DNA from: Scolanthus callimorphus | Lineage: Eukaryota > Cnidaria > Anthozoa > Actiniaria > Edwardsiidae | Direction of reading: 5' to 3' | Assembly: GCA_033964015.1 (NCBI GenBank) | Contig: CM066916.1 | Coordinates: 17,322,675 to 17,386,674 of the forward strand | DNA: 64,000 nt | Part shown: one piece after another, positions 9,398 to 20,800 of the stretch | Layout: each line of letters starts with the position of its first letter | Numbering within the stretch: position 1 is the stretch's first letter | Notes under the pieces: model-generated | Told to the model about the DNA's origin: nothing | The model's input: only the letters and a program-made list of their open reading frames with translations | The model's database searches: none | Translations under genes and position numbers: made by a program

Positions 9398-11467
9398 ACA
9401 ATACAATACAATATTTTTATTATTTCCAATATAAAACATATAATATAGTCATCAGTCAACCCGCAAATAGCATAAAGCTAATCGGGGCGGGAAGCTGGGA
9501 AAAAAAAAGTTTACAGATAATGTTATTATAGTTCCTCTTGTATTTTGTCTCTTTCAACTATCTACCTAAAATTAACAATTCTTTACTTTTTCTTTTGTTT
9601 AGTTTTTTTGTTTTTCATTTTTTTTTAATAGTTGTATTTTGTTAATATTATTAAATAATTTATCTCATTTTCTGTGTTTTTGAAACGATATCCTGGACAC
9701 CAATATACATATCCTCCGATAAAAATAGTTTTGTAAGCAAGACATGTAAATCCTTTTTGAAGGTTTTCTTAGTTTGATTGCGCAAATTTACTGGCAAAGA
9801 ATTCCATAGGACAGGACCGGATCGAGAAAATGACAATTTTTGTAATTCAAGTCTAGAAGATTGAATCTGAAAATTTCCACTAGAAGCAGATCGCGTATTG
9901 TAGTTATGCACATCATGGGATTTGGTAAATAGATTTTGTATTAAAACTGGGGCAGTATTGTTTGAGATGTCGTGCATAAGACATGCCGTCTTTTTAAAAT
10001 AAATCATGTGAATAGGCAAAAAATCAGTTGCCAGGAAAAGGGGAATTGCGTGTTGCTGTCTATGCGCAAAATGCATTAGTCTTAAAGCCGTTTTTTGAAG
10101 AACAAGTAGTTTATTTATGTACTTATTAGCAGCACGCCCCGAAGCAACAATACCGTAAGAGAGGTAAGGTAGAATTAACGACCTGTAAAGGCTCATCAAA
10201 ACGCTTAGTGGTACTGTGTGCCTTAATCTAGAGATGATACCTACAGTTTTACTAATTTTCAATGTAACATGGTTAATATGATGCTTCCAGTTTAAATTGC
10301 TATCAATCAAGACACCAAGGTACTTTACATAATTACTACTTTCGAGAGTTACCAATCGCTTAGAGTTATTATCAAAAAGTTTAATTGAAGGTTGATAATC
10401 AACCTTCTTTTGAGAAGGATGGAAGATTACAAAGTTAGACTTTTTAAAATTTAATGTAAGTTTATTCGCAATAAGCCACTGGCCTACTTTAGCCAATTCT
10501 GAGTTTATTTTAGTTTCCAAAATTTTCAGACTTTTATCCGCGTATAACAAATTTGTATCATCAGCAAAGAGGAAAAACTGAAGGACATCAGAGGAATTGC
10601 ATATGTCATTAATATATAATAGAAAGAGCAACGGGCCGAGCACGGACCCTTGTGGAACGCCACATAGTGTTTCATGCTTTTCCGATATGCTATTTCGAAT
10701 TTCTATTGTCTGGAGCCGACCTTTAAGATAAGAAGCGAACCAATCATTTATTACCCCCCTTACCCCATAATGACTTAGCTTTCCTAAAAGGATATTATGA
10801 TCTATCGTGTCAAACGCTTTGCTCAAATCGATAAATACACCACACGAGTATAACTTCTTGTCCATATTTGTTTGAATTTTGTTAATCATATCGAGTATCG
10901 CGTGCTCCGTGGAATGTTTTTCACGAAAGCCGTATTGCGATTCACATATTACATTGTTGATCTCAAGATAACATTTGAGTCTCTTATACATTAGTTTTTC
11001 AAATATTTTGTTGAAAATTGAGAGAAGCGAGATCGGGCGATAATTGTTAGGGTCCGTCTCATCATCTGCTTTAAATAATGGAATAATTTTTGCTAATTTG
11101 AGTTTTCGTGGAAAAATACCTTTTTCAATAGAGGTATTATAAATCTCCGTCAAGGGTTAGATAAGTCATTGATTGCACACTTGAGTGCGCGGATCGGACA
11201 AGAGTAAAGCCCACAGGCCTTGTTGTTAGGCAAGGTTAAGACTTCTAAAATAACTTCAGATGGTTCGATTGGATGAAAAACAAACGAACCACCGGAAATT
11301 TGTGGACTGTCTAAATAATCAGAAAAATGCTTCTCTGAATGAGGGATTTTCGCCGATAGGCGATGACCACATGAGGCAAAATGAGAATTTAAAATATTTG
11401 CTACTTTTGAGGGATCGTGGACTAGCGGAGAAAACCGATTAGCCCGTAAGGCATGAATTGATTTACG
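9398..11467 (-). mobile_element. 5'-truncated CR1/L2-like LINE inserted in the minisatellite
   Basis: The insert is flanked by an 8-bp target-site duplication TGACCTCT (9390-9397 and 11468-11475). On the minus strand the 3' end terminates in a pentamer-type tail (ATTGTATTGTATTGT, 9398-9415), as in CR1/L2-type LINEs that reverse transcribe from a short 3' repeat. The 3' UTR is about 9398-9659. The 5' end is truncated at 11467, inside the linker before the RT domain. Confidence 0.9.
9660..11467 (-). CDS. LINE reverse transcriptase (nearly intact, one frameshift)
   Basis: The minus-strand ORF 11153-9660 encodes 497 residues covering fingers, palm and thumb: LLSIFNKIFEKL, FIDLSKAFDTIDH, CGVPQGSVLGPLLFLLYIND, then the catalytic FADDTN and a KYLGVLID motif. 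The C-terminus carries the HNYNTRSA and VLWNSLP motifs seen in CR1/Jockey-group LINEs. The upstream part (to 11467, about 105 residues) lies in another frame ending at 11150, so a frameshift near 11150 separates them. No apurinic endonuclease remains because of 5' truncation. The enzyme would copy LINE RNA into DNA at a nicked target. Confidence 0.9.
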
Positions 11468-11597
11468 TGACCTCTCAATCAAACTCATGAAAACATACGA
11501 ACATATGATCTCTCAGTCAAACTCATGAAAACATATGATCTCTCAGTCAAACTCATGAAAACATACGAACATATCATCTCTCAATCAGACTCCGGAA
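11468..11597 (+). repeat. 38-bp minisatellite, right part
   Basis: This continues the array split by the LINE. It has about three copies, one shortened by roughly 9 bp (it lacks ACATACGAA), plus a diverged end copy. Confidence 0.85.
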
Positions 11598-12676
11598 AAC
11601 ACATGAAGCAAAACAACATATGGCGATGGAAGGAAAGATATCACGAAAGAAAATGGGGAGCCTCTGCTTCATCTGCTGTCAAATCGTTTTTTATACTTTT
11701 TCACCTTTTTTTAAGAATTGTGTAACATTTCCCAGGCCGCCGAGGTCACAGCTTTTCCCTAGCTATACGGAACGACCTAAGGGACAGACAGACAGACAGA
11801 TATTGTTTATTGGTACCTTGCAAAAGACTATATTTACATTGGTATCGATCCAATAAAATTAATTTGGACTAGTAATTTCCACGGCTACTGTATGTATAAT
11901 TATTATTCTAATTATTAATTTGGACTAGTAAAATGTTATTTTGTGCACTGGGCTATCTGAAGGTCCATACGGACCTGAGATAGTCAATACCTACATTTCA
12001 CAATTTCTCATTTCAGATCACGTTGAATAATATCTAATATTCATTTGAATAATATTTCTTTGTTTGGGTTGCTTCCTTATTCATATATCCCTCGGTGCGT
12101 AGCAGAAAAACAAAGAAAGAATACTCATGGGAATGCCACGTGATCTGAAATGGGCAAACCATTACGCCCAAGCTGAGGAGGTGGATCGACCCAATAATTT
12201 TGCACCCATGCCAACCAATTTTGAACCTCTCATATAAAACAGTTTGATTTATATAGCGCAGCCAATATAACACACATACTACCAATAGACTGAAATACAT
12301 GTCAGTAAAAAGTTGGGGAGATTGGAGTTAGTATCACGTGACAATCGGGACACGCCTATTTTTACTCTCACCCCAGATAAATGCTCGAGATTGACTGATT
12401 GCCTACGTGTAACCGAAGTTTGACTATAATCTATGTAAAACCCAGTGTTATGAATTAACATGGCAGAGTTCGGTACTTCATGGTTATAAATGGAAAGTTT
12501 TTATAGATCATTCTATTTGTGTATGTTTAAGGAAGTTCATGCTTTTTGTTAGAATTAAATATTTCTTTGCGATTTCGAAAAGGATACAAATGTCAGTATC
12601 AACAAAATGGCCCCACGCATCAGCTTACTGTGAAATTCGGGCCTACTTTCACGAAATTTGGACTGATTTGAAAAAT
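11598..12676. other. Unassigned, low-information stretch
   Basis: No gene is supported. It holds a GACA microsatellite at about 11787-11801 followed by AT-rich sequence (a possible old LINE tail). The ORFs at 11620-11856 and 12034-12300 show no motif or splice context. Confidence 0.4.
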
Positions 12677-13205
12677 CGTAGTTTTTTTAACGACTCCGAT
12701 TGATCAATGTAACGTCTGTCTCCATAGTTTCATATTAATTGAAATCCTCTATGGTTAGCAACTGTGGACGCAAAGATCGATAAATATTGGATGGATTCGT
12801 GTAGTTTCTGCTCAGGGACTAGCTTTTGTTCTTCGTTCGGCACAAAATCGAATTCCAATGCGGCAAACATTGATATTCGCGCATGACTGCTCTCCGAATC
12901 GTCCCCGACATATGGTAATTAAATGCATAACAAAAGACCGAAAAACCTAAGAAAATTATCATACATCGGAGACTAGCCAAGCAAGGACAAGCCCACGTGC
13001 GCTCCATTTGGAATTCGATTTTGCCGAACGGGGAACAATAGCAAATCCCAGAGTAGACACTACAGAAATCGATCCAATATTTACCGGTCTTTGCGTTCCC
13101 AGTTGACAGCCTTAGAGGATTTCAATTGATATGAAACTTTGGAGACAAACTTTACATTGATCCATTGGAGTCGTCCAAAAAATTGAAGCGAAAAAAACTA
13201 CGAAA
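12677..13205. repeat. Foldback element, arms ~185-200 bp
   Basis: The left arm (12677-12862) and right arm (about 13006-13205) are diverged inverted copies. Both contain an outer CGTAGTTTTTTT/AACTACG block, a GGACTC-type GACTCC/GGAGTC core, a TTGATCAATGTAA-like block, and CGAATTCCAA against TTGGAATTCG nearest the loop. The loop is about 140 bp without an ORF. Confidence 0.7.
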
Positions 13206-13240
13206 AAGTGGCTTATCTCCGGTGTTATAACCTGTGAGTG

Positions 13241-13290
13241 CGCACGAACTGCGTCACAAAGCTTCCTTTGTTTGGTAGAACGAATCAGGA
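13241..13290 (+). repeat. Dispersed repeat, partner inverted at 16930-16990
   Basis: TGCGTCACAAAGC, CCTTTGTTT and GTAGAACGAATCA are shared in inverted orientation with 16930-16990. The mate is at a distance of 3.7 kb. A homopolymer of 22 C follows at 13303-13324. Confidence 0.55.
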
Positions 13291-13703
13291 TGAAATAAGA
13301 ACCCCCCCCCCCCCCCCCCCCCCCTGGGAGTTGGTATCTACAACAAAAGGACAGAGAAAATGATAAATACCACTTACCTTTTGAGTTTAGGGCCCCATTT
13401 ATCCCTCCTCCCCTCTATGTTGGTGATGAAGGGCGTCCATCCCTCGACACGTTCCTTGCAAACATTGCTTCGGGGAAAAGGGGGGAGGTAAAATGACAGG
13501 AGGAAAGCGAAAAAAGAAGCGATTTCAGTTATTTTCTTTACAGGTTTTGTCCAAGATTGTATAGTGCCATTTAAGGCATGGCTCAAAGCCCATTGCCTGA
13601 AAAAGGGGATTGCTCTTCATAACTCGTGTTCTAAACTATGGATCATCATCAAAATTAGTCAGTACAATAATTTCAACAAGAGCTATATTTCAACATACTT
13701 TGT

Positions 13704-14089
13704 TGCAATGGAAACGCTTATCACGTGACTCAGTGGCAACCATCTTGGATTTTTTATTTAGACCTTCTGAAGATACACAGAAAAGGTGAAATTGAAAGGT
13801 AAACACATATTTAGGCACAGAACAACTACTTTCAAAGTAAAGCTAATTGGAAAACTTGGAATTTCTCAAGAAAAAAGAAATTATCAGACTTTTCGTTCAT
13901 TTGAAATATATGATCTTGTGAAAAAATTAAAACATTATTCTCGATATCCAATTAGGTTTACAGAAAGACAAACATTATGCTGAAAATAAATTTCTATTTT
14001 TAACCTTCTCTATATACTTGCACGGGAGCTAAAAATTTCATCCAAAATGGCGGACGGTGAGTCATGTGACATCGTTACCATGGCAACAA
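13704..14089. mobile_element. MITE-like element with imperfect ~50-bp inverted ends
   Basis: The left end (TTGTTGCAATGGAAACGC, CACGTGACTCAGTGGC, CCATCTTGGA) is the imperfect complement of the right end (TCCAAAATGGCGGACGG, GAGTCATGTGAC, CCATGGCAACAACAAC). The ORF inside (13786-13983) shows no known motif. Confidence 0.5.
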
Positions 14090-14353
14090 CAACTTAAACG
14101 AAATCAGAATTCCAAAATGTGTTTGGGGGTCAAGATTGAACCAAAAAGTTACCAAAGTTATATTTAATAAAAAGTTACTTCTTTTTGCAATAGTCCGCTA
14201 GTCCATTCTATAAGCTTTCCAACGATATATAGGTTGACATGTTTTTGTTAAACTAAGGACGAGTATGATTTTTTTTCCGAGGAGGTGCGCGAAGGTTCTC
14301 AGTAACCTTAATGCCACTGAGGCCGACTAATCAATACATATTTGTCAGGTAGA

Positions 14354-14701
14354 ATGCTACACGATCAGACGCCCCTGGTATGTACGACCATTGTTCATGT
14401 ATTGTGGGTCCTCGGGCAGGTTATTCTTGGCTCGTCCCACCCCTCGCCACAAGCATCTCGGGTCGGGAACTTCACCTATGGGAACTTTGATTGCCTCAAG
14501 GGTTTCCGACTTGCCACGGCGCCAGTCGACAGTAAAACATCAGTTCAACTCTATGATTGCCTCTTTGCGTGCATAGACGAACCACGATGCCAGACATTTA
14601 ATTACGAGCACAGCACAAGGCGTTGCGATCTACTGGACCACAACAGACATAATAAATCTGCCTTGCAGTCAGCCATTGGCATTGAACATTGGTATATTAA
14701 G
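14354..14701 (+). CDS. Exon 1: signal peptide + PAN/Apple domain (secreted PAN-EGF-discoidin protein)
   Basis: 116 codons from ATG 14354 to a donor AAG|GTATGA at 14702, phase 0. The first 30 residues are a likely signal peptide with a hydrophobic core (TTIVHVLWVLGQVILG). From about residue 38 a PAN/Apple module follows: GNFDCLKGFRL, CLFACIDEPRCQTFNYE, CDLLDHN and a final HWYIKV. The Cys spacing (C..C...C.....C) matches PAN_1. PAN modules bind proteins or carbohydrates in extracellular proteins. Neighbouring exons with the same phase and fitting extracellular domains lie at 15526 and perhaps 27133. The ATG was chosen because it starts the hydrophobic leader. Confidence 0.75.
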
Positions 14702-15525
14702 GTATGAATCGAGGAACTAACCTACAAACCATACTTTTATCAGCCTCGCGGGACCGTCATAGAGCAGATTTCGTATGACTGTGAAAAGAGCCGCGGTACG
14801 GTGCGGTACTGTCGCGGTGGCAGTACAGAACCTGGCCTGCTGTAAATGGAATTAAAAATCGCCAATGAAATCGCGTAGTGGCGGTACGGTTACGTTCGCG
14901 GCGCGGAACAACTAGCTTTGTCACGGTACTTTTCACAGTCATACGAAATCTGCTCTATCGTGCGAACACTAGCATGCATGCAGCCTAAAGTAAAGGTTTT
15001 GTTTTTTGTTTCAATAAAGGTTACCAAATTACGGTCCTTTGTAATTTAGAACTCTCTTCTTGATAAGAGGCTAGGCCTACTCTCGGGACCAGTGCCGCAA
15101 TAATACAGATTTTAATTATTAGGCAAAGAAAGTTCTAAAATATTCTTGCTCGAATTTTTTTTTTTGGATTTCTGCTACCCCCTGCTCTGCTTGATGAGAA
15201 GACGATAAATTAGACAACATTAAAGGCAGCATTTTAGTCAAACATGCCGAATTTCTGTTGCCTGTCTCCTTCGCGCCTACTTGGCACATAAGGCATCACC
15301 TTTTAGGGTATCTTTTAGGATAACAAATTATTTGAGCCACGCCATGTTTGCTATCTTTTAGGGGCGAAACTGGAAATTTCCGACGATCATCCCCGACCAA
15401 AAAATATGAGAGTCCCCCCCCCCCCCCCCCCGAATGAAAGCCAAAACACCAAAGCCAAAACGCCGAACACCAAAGTAATCTGTTTTGAATTAGATGTATA
15501 CGATATCATCATTATTTCCTTCTAG
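14702..15525 (+). other. Intron 1 of the PAN-EGF gene
   Basis: GT at 14702 and AG at 15524-15525 after a pyrimidine-rich TTTCCTTCTAG. It contains the 200-bp MITE at 14759-14958 and an 18-C run at 15414-15431 with a nearby TATCTTTTAGGGGCG motif of the poly-G/C repeat family. Confidence 0.6.
14759..14958. mobile_element. 200-bp MITE with 30-bp perfect terminal inverted repeats
   Basis: Both ends read ATAGAGCAGATTTCGTATGA and continue CTGTGAAAAG, a perfect 30-bp match. The ends can be read as TA|GAGCAG...CTGCTC|TA, consistent with a TA target duplication (Tc1/mariner-type, inferred). Related but diverged ends occur at 40321-40446 and 40727-40985. Confidence 0.85.
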
Positions 15526-15627
15526 TCGGCTTGTGACAACTTACCGTGTCTTCATAACGCCACCTGCCATCCAACTAAACGCGAGTTCCGCTGTACATGT
15601 AACGTGGGCTACACTGTAGGACGTGCG
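15526..15627 (+). CDS. Exon 2: EGF-like domain of the PAN-EGF-discoidin protein
   Basis: 34 codons between a TTCTAG acceptor and a consensus GTGAGT donor at 15628, phase 0 on both sides. It encodes CDNLPCLHNATC, then REFRCTCNVGY, giving five of the six EGF cysteines with normal spacing. The sixth Cys must come from the next exon. Because the exon at 27133 begins in phase 1, at least one further exon should lie in between or has been lost. In extracellular proteins a PAN-EGF pair is often followed by discoidin domains. Confidence 0.75.
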
Positions 15628-15736
15628 GTGAGTCGAGTTTATGTCCAGTAACGCGTTCATGAGTGCAACAATAATGAGTATGTTTTCGTGATTGGCATGC
15701 TACCATAAATTGTTATATATTCTCACTCAAGTAACT

Positions 15737-16391
15737 TAAGGCATGGGTGGAAGCCAAATCCAAAATGGCGGACGTAAAACTGAGGGGGGTAGTCTATCTC
15801 TAAACGAATGCCTCTGAGGGATCCAATCAATTTGCATTTCCATGCCTTTGGTCATTCTCGATCATTTTCACCAATGTTGGTCTCTATGGCAACAAATGTA
15901 TGACCTCTGACCTTAAATATAATTTCTTGGAAAATAGTCTCTGCATTCGATGGGGATAAGTTAAATCGTTCCTCTGAGCGTGTGATGGTGTTTGTTATCT
16001 AGTGTAGATTATTGATCTAACGAGGCTGGCTGGAAATGTTGTTTCGAATAGCTATATTTGTGATGATGTAATATGATACCTGTCATTTTCTTAAATGAGG
16101 ATAACTTGGACAGCGCGCCTCGTTGGAATGGTAATGTACTCCCGACACTGGTCATAATAAGACCCATTGGGAACCATTGGTATGATCCCCGTCGAATGCA
16201 GAGAACTGAAACAAAATTGTGCGTTTGTCACGCTCTAACAAGTCACGCAACCCGTTGACATGGTAACCAAATACAGCAAATGAAACGTCTCACCGGGTAG
16301 AGCAACCTTAACGACAAACATTCTACGCAAGACATTTAATCTACCCTAGGGAATTCTTTTCGCATTTTTGTGAAAAGCACCCATGCCTTAA
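15737..16391. mobile_element. Foldback element with TTAA ends
   Basis: The left end TTAAGGCATGGGTG (from 15737) is matched by the right end CACCCATGCCTTAA (16378-16391). TTAA at both edges would fit a piggyBac-type target duplication, which is an inference. The interior has no recognised domain. The small ORF 16073-16258 has no supporting evidence. Confidence 0.5.
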
Positions 16392-16400
16392 TATACCTGA

Positions 16401-16816
16401 GCACTTGGTCCCATTGTGCTCTATATAAGATATGGGTAAGGAGACCTGGCGGAGCTAAAGATGACAATCTAGCAAGAGGGAGGGAGGGAGGGTAAGGAAA
16501 GTAGCTCCACCAAGCCTCGGAATGAGCACAATGAAACCCGAAATCAAAACAATACAGAGCAAAGAGGGAGGGAGGGCGGGTAACAAGAAAAGTAGCTCCA
16601 TCAGGCCTCGAAATAAGCACAATGAAACCCGCCAACACAGCGTCCTCTACCAAGGACGCCATCTTGCGCCGAGGACTAAAGGCAACTGACAATTATGCTA
16701 ATGAGTTGATATCCTATATAGGCACTGTTGGTCCCAAGTGAGAATAGTTATATATTCTCACTTGGTCCCATTGTGCTCTATATAAGATATGGGTAAGGAG
16801 ACCTGGCTCCGCGGCC
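16401..16816 (+). repeat. Cluster of direct repeats and a hairpin
   Basis: CACTTGGTCCCATTGTGCTC and about 25 following bases occur at 16403-16450 and again at 16762-16810. A tandem pair of about 90 bp with GAGGGAGGGAGGG and GCACAATGAAACCCG blocks covers about 16480-16635. GTCCCAAGTGAGAATA and its complement TATTCTCACTTGGTCC flank a short loop at 16731-16770. Confidence 0.65.
16671..16746 (+). repeat. 76-bp direct repeat, left copy (mate 19133-19208)
   Basis: AGGACTAAAGGCAACTGACA through GTCCCAAGTGAGAATAG is identical at both places, 2,462 bp apart. The enclosed segment holds the 70-bp minisatellite and no recognisable coding domain. Confidence 0.8.
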
Positions 16817-17973
16817 TGTATGACGAATACTGCAGGTCCTCCACTTACTAAAATCGACTCACTCCCAAACTCCGGGTATACCTCCGTGTAAGAACCATTC
16901 CCAGAGAACGCCATTGCGTTCATTTACTATTTCATCATGATTCGTTCTACTAAACAAAGGAGGCTTTGTGACGCAACTCGTGAACAATACACAGATTCTT
17001 ACACGGAGGCAGAGCCCAACTCCGAAAGATTTTGAAGCGCCGCTTTGCCGAAACTTTATAAATAATTTACCCTGACAAAATACCATTACAACCATGGAGA
17101 TGAGGAGAGAGTGGGAAGTCCAATGAAATAACCTAATTATACCACACAAAAGGTGTACTTCTCCCCAAAACTCAGAAAAAGCATGCTCGAGGGGACGAGA
17201 CGCTAAGAACTCTCGCGGATTCCGCCGGACCCTCGAGTATGCAGAAAAGAGACAAAAAATTCAACAAAGGAAATTTTGAACAATAATAACAAGAACGAGA
17301 AGTACACCAATACAGGTACATTAAGGTCAGAAACGATGAAAATTGTTTTCTAATCAATAGCAGAGGATCAAGTTAGCAAAGGTAACAAGTAAACAATTTC
17401 ACAAAAGACTTGAATGTACACGCGAGAAACCAAACCAGGATTTCAACAGCCAGCCGTCCGCAACCCCGGAATACCCCGTCCGAGGACAGAGCAATGAAGA
17501 GTATTAGATAACTCCTCCGGGGAAGCCGAGGCAACCTATTGAGAAACCTGAGTCAAGCAACCTAAATAAGGTGTGGCGAAAACAAAAGAAAACTAAACAA
17601 AAAAGGTAGCCTCGGCTACCCCGGAGTGCGAGAGAATGGAACAAAACAATTCCTTGCAAAAGAGAACACCGAGCTATTAAATATCCATCTTCTGTTATAT
17701 CACTATAACAACGATTGAAATAGCTCATTAAAATCGTATTTAAACGCGTTGACACCCTCAAATTAAGTGATGAATAGTCAAGACAAAATTGAGGAAGATG
17801 ATAAAATCTCTGAGCTTTTGCAAAATTGAATAAGCATGATGAGAATAAGGAACAATAACAAAATTCGCTTGGCTGAACTCATAACACATTCACCTTTCTT
17901 TGTGTATAATCAGAATGCAAGAATTACTTTCGGTATTGACTAAATACTTTTATTTTGCCTTTTCCAGATAATT
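16817..17973. other. Unassigned stretch between repeat blocks
   Basis: Apart from the inverted mate of 13241-13290 at 16930-16990, no gene or named repeat is visible. A loose relative of the 70-bp unit (TTCGCTTGGCTGAACTCATA) at about 17862-17883 shows the minisatellite once reached further left. Confidence 0.4.
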
Positions 17974-18580
17974 AGAGCGGAACAAATTCGCTGGTGGCTG
18001 AACTAATTCGCCTGCCAAACTTTCATGTAAGAGAAATAATTTTAGAGCAGAGCAAATTCGCTGGTGGCTGAACTAATTCGCCTGCCAAACTTTCATGTAA
18101 GAGAAATAATTTTAGAGCAGAACAAATTCGCTGGTGGCTGAACTAATTCGCCTGCCAAACTTTTATGTAAGAGAAATAATTTTAGAGCAGAACAAATTCG
18201 CTGGTGGCTGAACTAATTCGCCTGCCAAACTTTCATGTAAGAGAAATAATTTTAGAGCAGAACAAATTCGCTGATGGCTGAACTAATTCGCCTGCCAAAC
18301 TTCCATTAAGAGAAATAATTTTAGAGCAGAACAAATTCGCTGGTGGCTGAACTAATTCGCCTGCCAAACTTTCATGTAAGAGAAATAATTTTAGAGCAGA
18401 ACAAATTCGCTAGTGGCTGAACTAATTCGCCTGCCAAACTTTCATGTAAGAGAAATAATTTTAGAGCAGAACAAATTCGCTGGTGGCTGAACTAATTCGC
18501 CTGCCAAACTTTTATGTAAGAGAAATAATTTTAGAGCAGAACAAATTCGCTGGTGGCTGAACTAATTCGCCTGCCAAACT
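17974..18580 (+). repeat. 70-bp minisatellite, 8.7 copies
   Basis: The unit starts AGAGCAGAACAAATTCGCTG and includes GGCTGAACTAATTCGCCTGC. Spacing is 70 bp except for one copy with a short deletion (TTCCATTAAGAG, near 18301). Copies differ by only a few substitutions, so homogenisation or expansion is recent. It sits within the large intron region of the PAN-EGF gene. Confidence 0.95.
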
Positions 18581-19132
18581 GTAGGTATCCCAGGTCCAAC
18601 GCCTATTATATACCAAACGTAGCGGCAACAATTTGCCCAGGTCTAACGCCTATGCCGAACGTATCTGGTCAACATATGACTGTTAACATGCGAAACACAA
18701 TCGTTAGATTCACCGCCTTCACCGTGAAATTCAAAGGCCAAACCAGACGCAAGTAAAACACTAAATGTTCATACAGGGCGAGAAAACATCCGCAAGAATG
18801 AACACAGTTCAGCTTGGCCAAACTGAATAGACGACAATAATTCCAGGAGCAAAAGAACTTATGGTTCCAAAGGTTCCAGGCGGAGCTGTAGACCTGTAAG
18901 AGAATACAAAGCACAAATTTAGCATAACTGAACAGCGCGAAAAGAAATTCAAAGGCGATAAAAACACACAAAATCAAACTGCTGAATAACGAAAATCTTG
19001 AACGCTGCAAAGGGGAGGAAAGCGATAGGAGGCGACGAGAAGAATGATGTAGACTTTAATTCTCGACGAAGGAAGGAGAGTTGAGTCAGTTGAACGGCGA
19101 GGCCAGAGCAGAGGAGGTCTTCTCAGCACGAG
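18581..19132. other. Unassigned stretch
   Basis: No recognisable gene or repeat family. The ORFs here have no motif or splice context. Confidence 0.4.
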
Positions 19133-19208
19133 GACTAAAGGCAACTGACAATTATGCTAATGAGTTGATATCCTATATAGGCACTGTTGGTCCCAAGTGA
19201 GAATAGTG
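19133..19208 (+). repeat. 76-bp direct repeat, right copy (mate 16671-16746)
   Basis: Identical to the left copy. The sequence immediately outside both copies is unrelated. Confidence 0.8.
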
Positions 19209-19751
19209 AAGTTCAACATTCTGTCAGTGTTAGTTTTTAGAATTCTGCGTGTCGAACCATAGCCACCTGAGCAATTTTTTGGTTTTACCAGCCTGCTTTT
19301 GTGGTAATCATTCTGGCCGTTTACGGGTTTTAATCATTAAAAAATTGGCAGCATTATCTAAGGAGATAAACTTTTCAATCAAAGGCATGTCGTAGGCCAA
19401 CTCGTGGGTTTTGTACTTGAAGCGTGCGAAACACACTCGCAGTAACAGTTGAAGCTTGTTCTCTTCGTTCGCCAGGAAAATGTCACACTTCTGCGCTTGG
19501 TTATTTTACAGTTTATTCGACCAGGCGGACATGAGCTTACTATTAGTTTCTAGCCTCGCAATTTATATGAATGTTTTACTCAAGTTATCCTTATAGCCAA
19601 AGAAAAAATACTGAAATTTTGAATAAAGATTTGGAGGATGATTGGAGGATATGATGTTATTTAAACCTAAGGAGAGGTGAAACTTTGATCAGCGCAAAAA
19701 TATACATGTTTTATCATCTTCGTGCAGAGCAGGAACAGAGCTTTAAATGGC
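19209..19751. other. Unassigned non-coding stretch
   Basis: Nothing recognised on either strand before the foldback element at 19752. Confidence 0.4.
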
Positions 19752-19819
19752 TTAAGGTGGCTCGCTCGAAATGGTTTGTGCGCTCATCTGTGTCCAGAGC
19801 TGAACTACCAGGTTATACA

Positions 19820-19961
19820 TGTAGTATACGGTCACCCTGTGTGTTGCCCGCAATGCATGTTGGGGCACGTGTTGTAGGGAGTCGCCATCTTGAAAGTAAA
19901 ACTAGTTGTTGTTACTTCGGTCATCTGTGTATTCTCCTGCATCTAAAGGCACGTTACTACA
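19820..19961 (+). repeat. Gypsy 5' LTR
   Basis: 142 bp, TG...CA ends. Identical to 24069-24210. Confidence 0.95.
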
Positions 19962-19980
19962 TGGTGGCAGCGGTTATTTC
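19962..19980 (+). promoter_or_regulatory. Putative primer-binding site
   Basis: TGGTGGCAGCGG begins right after the 5' LTR. TGG is the expected complement of a tRNA CCA end. The tRNA was not identified. Confidence 0.55.
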
Positions 19981-19986
19981 GCAGAA

Positions 19987-20800
19987 ATGCCGGACCCAGA
20001 AGTCGCTTCGACCTCTCCAGATAATCAGATGCAGTTTCCTTTGCCAGAGAAGTTCGCATCGGGCAAACATGGCCTCGAGCAAGTGGAACTTTGGACAAAA
20101 TGGATCAGCGATTTGAACGCTACAGGACCGCTTCGGGACTCAAAGACAAAACAGAGACTGAGCAAGTTAGTACCTTGTTATACGCTATGGGAGATTGTGC
20201 GGATGACATTTTAGCAACTCTAAAAGTCGACGAAACAAAGGCGAGTTATAGTGAGATGAAAACGGCACTCGATACGTATTTCGGAGCACGCCGAAATGTT
20301 GTTGTGGACAGAGCTCGGTTCAACAGGCGAATTCAGAAGCCAGGTGAGTCCATTGACTCCTTCATTCAAGATCTGTATCGTCTTGCAGATGAATGTAATT
20401 ATTCCACTCTGAAGGAAGAATTAATTCGTGACCGTCTCGTTGTGGGAGTTCTAGATGAAACACTCTCGGATCGTTTACAGTTAAAAGCTGATCTCACTCT
20501 TACCCAAGCTATTGACATGTGTAGAATGCATGAGATGAGAAAGGAAAACAGAGATTTGGTACGGGGGGAAGTTTGCAAGACAGATTCTAGTGTAGACTTT
20601 GTCAAGAAAAAACAATCCCAGAGTAATCAAAGAAAGGTCAAACCCCAGCCCAAGGGAGGTCCCCAGGGGGGTAAGAAATGCAATTTCTGTGGAAAGAGCC
20701 CCATGAAAGGAAAGTCTGCCCAGCCAGGCTGGCAACTTGCAATAAATGCAAGAAAAAAGGTCACTATCAACGAGTTTGTCAAAGTAAAGGCCCTGGTGTG
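19987..20800 (+). CDS. Gypsy Gag (capsid and zinc knuckles), frameshifted
   Basis: It begins at ATG 19987 (MPDPEVAS). The capsid region follows in a second frame from about 20103 (RFERYRTASGL, LLYAMGD, FIQDLYRLADEC), typical of retrotransposon Gag. A basic linker then leads to a zinc knuckle starting CNFCGKSP (about 20679), whose second half lies in another frame, and a second knuckle CNKCKKKGHYQRVC. The frame changes near 20100 and 20700 each sit at a short G or C run, so a single lost base is likely at each. Gag would package the element RNA. Confidence 0.85.

Noticed and set aside
16671..19208. LTR retrotransposon defined by the 76-bp direct repeats
   Set aside because: No TG...CA ends, primer site, coding domain or target duplication could be shown; kept as a repeat observation.
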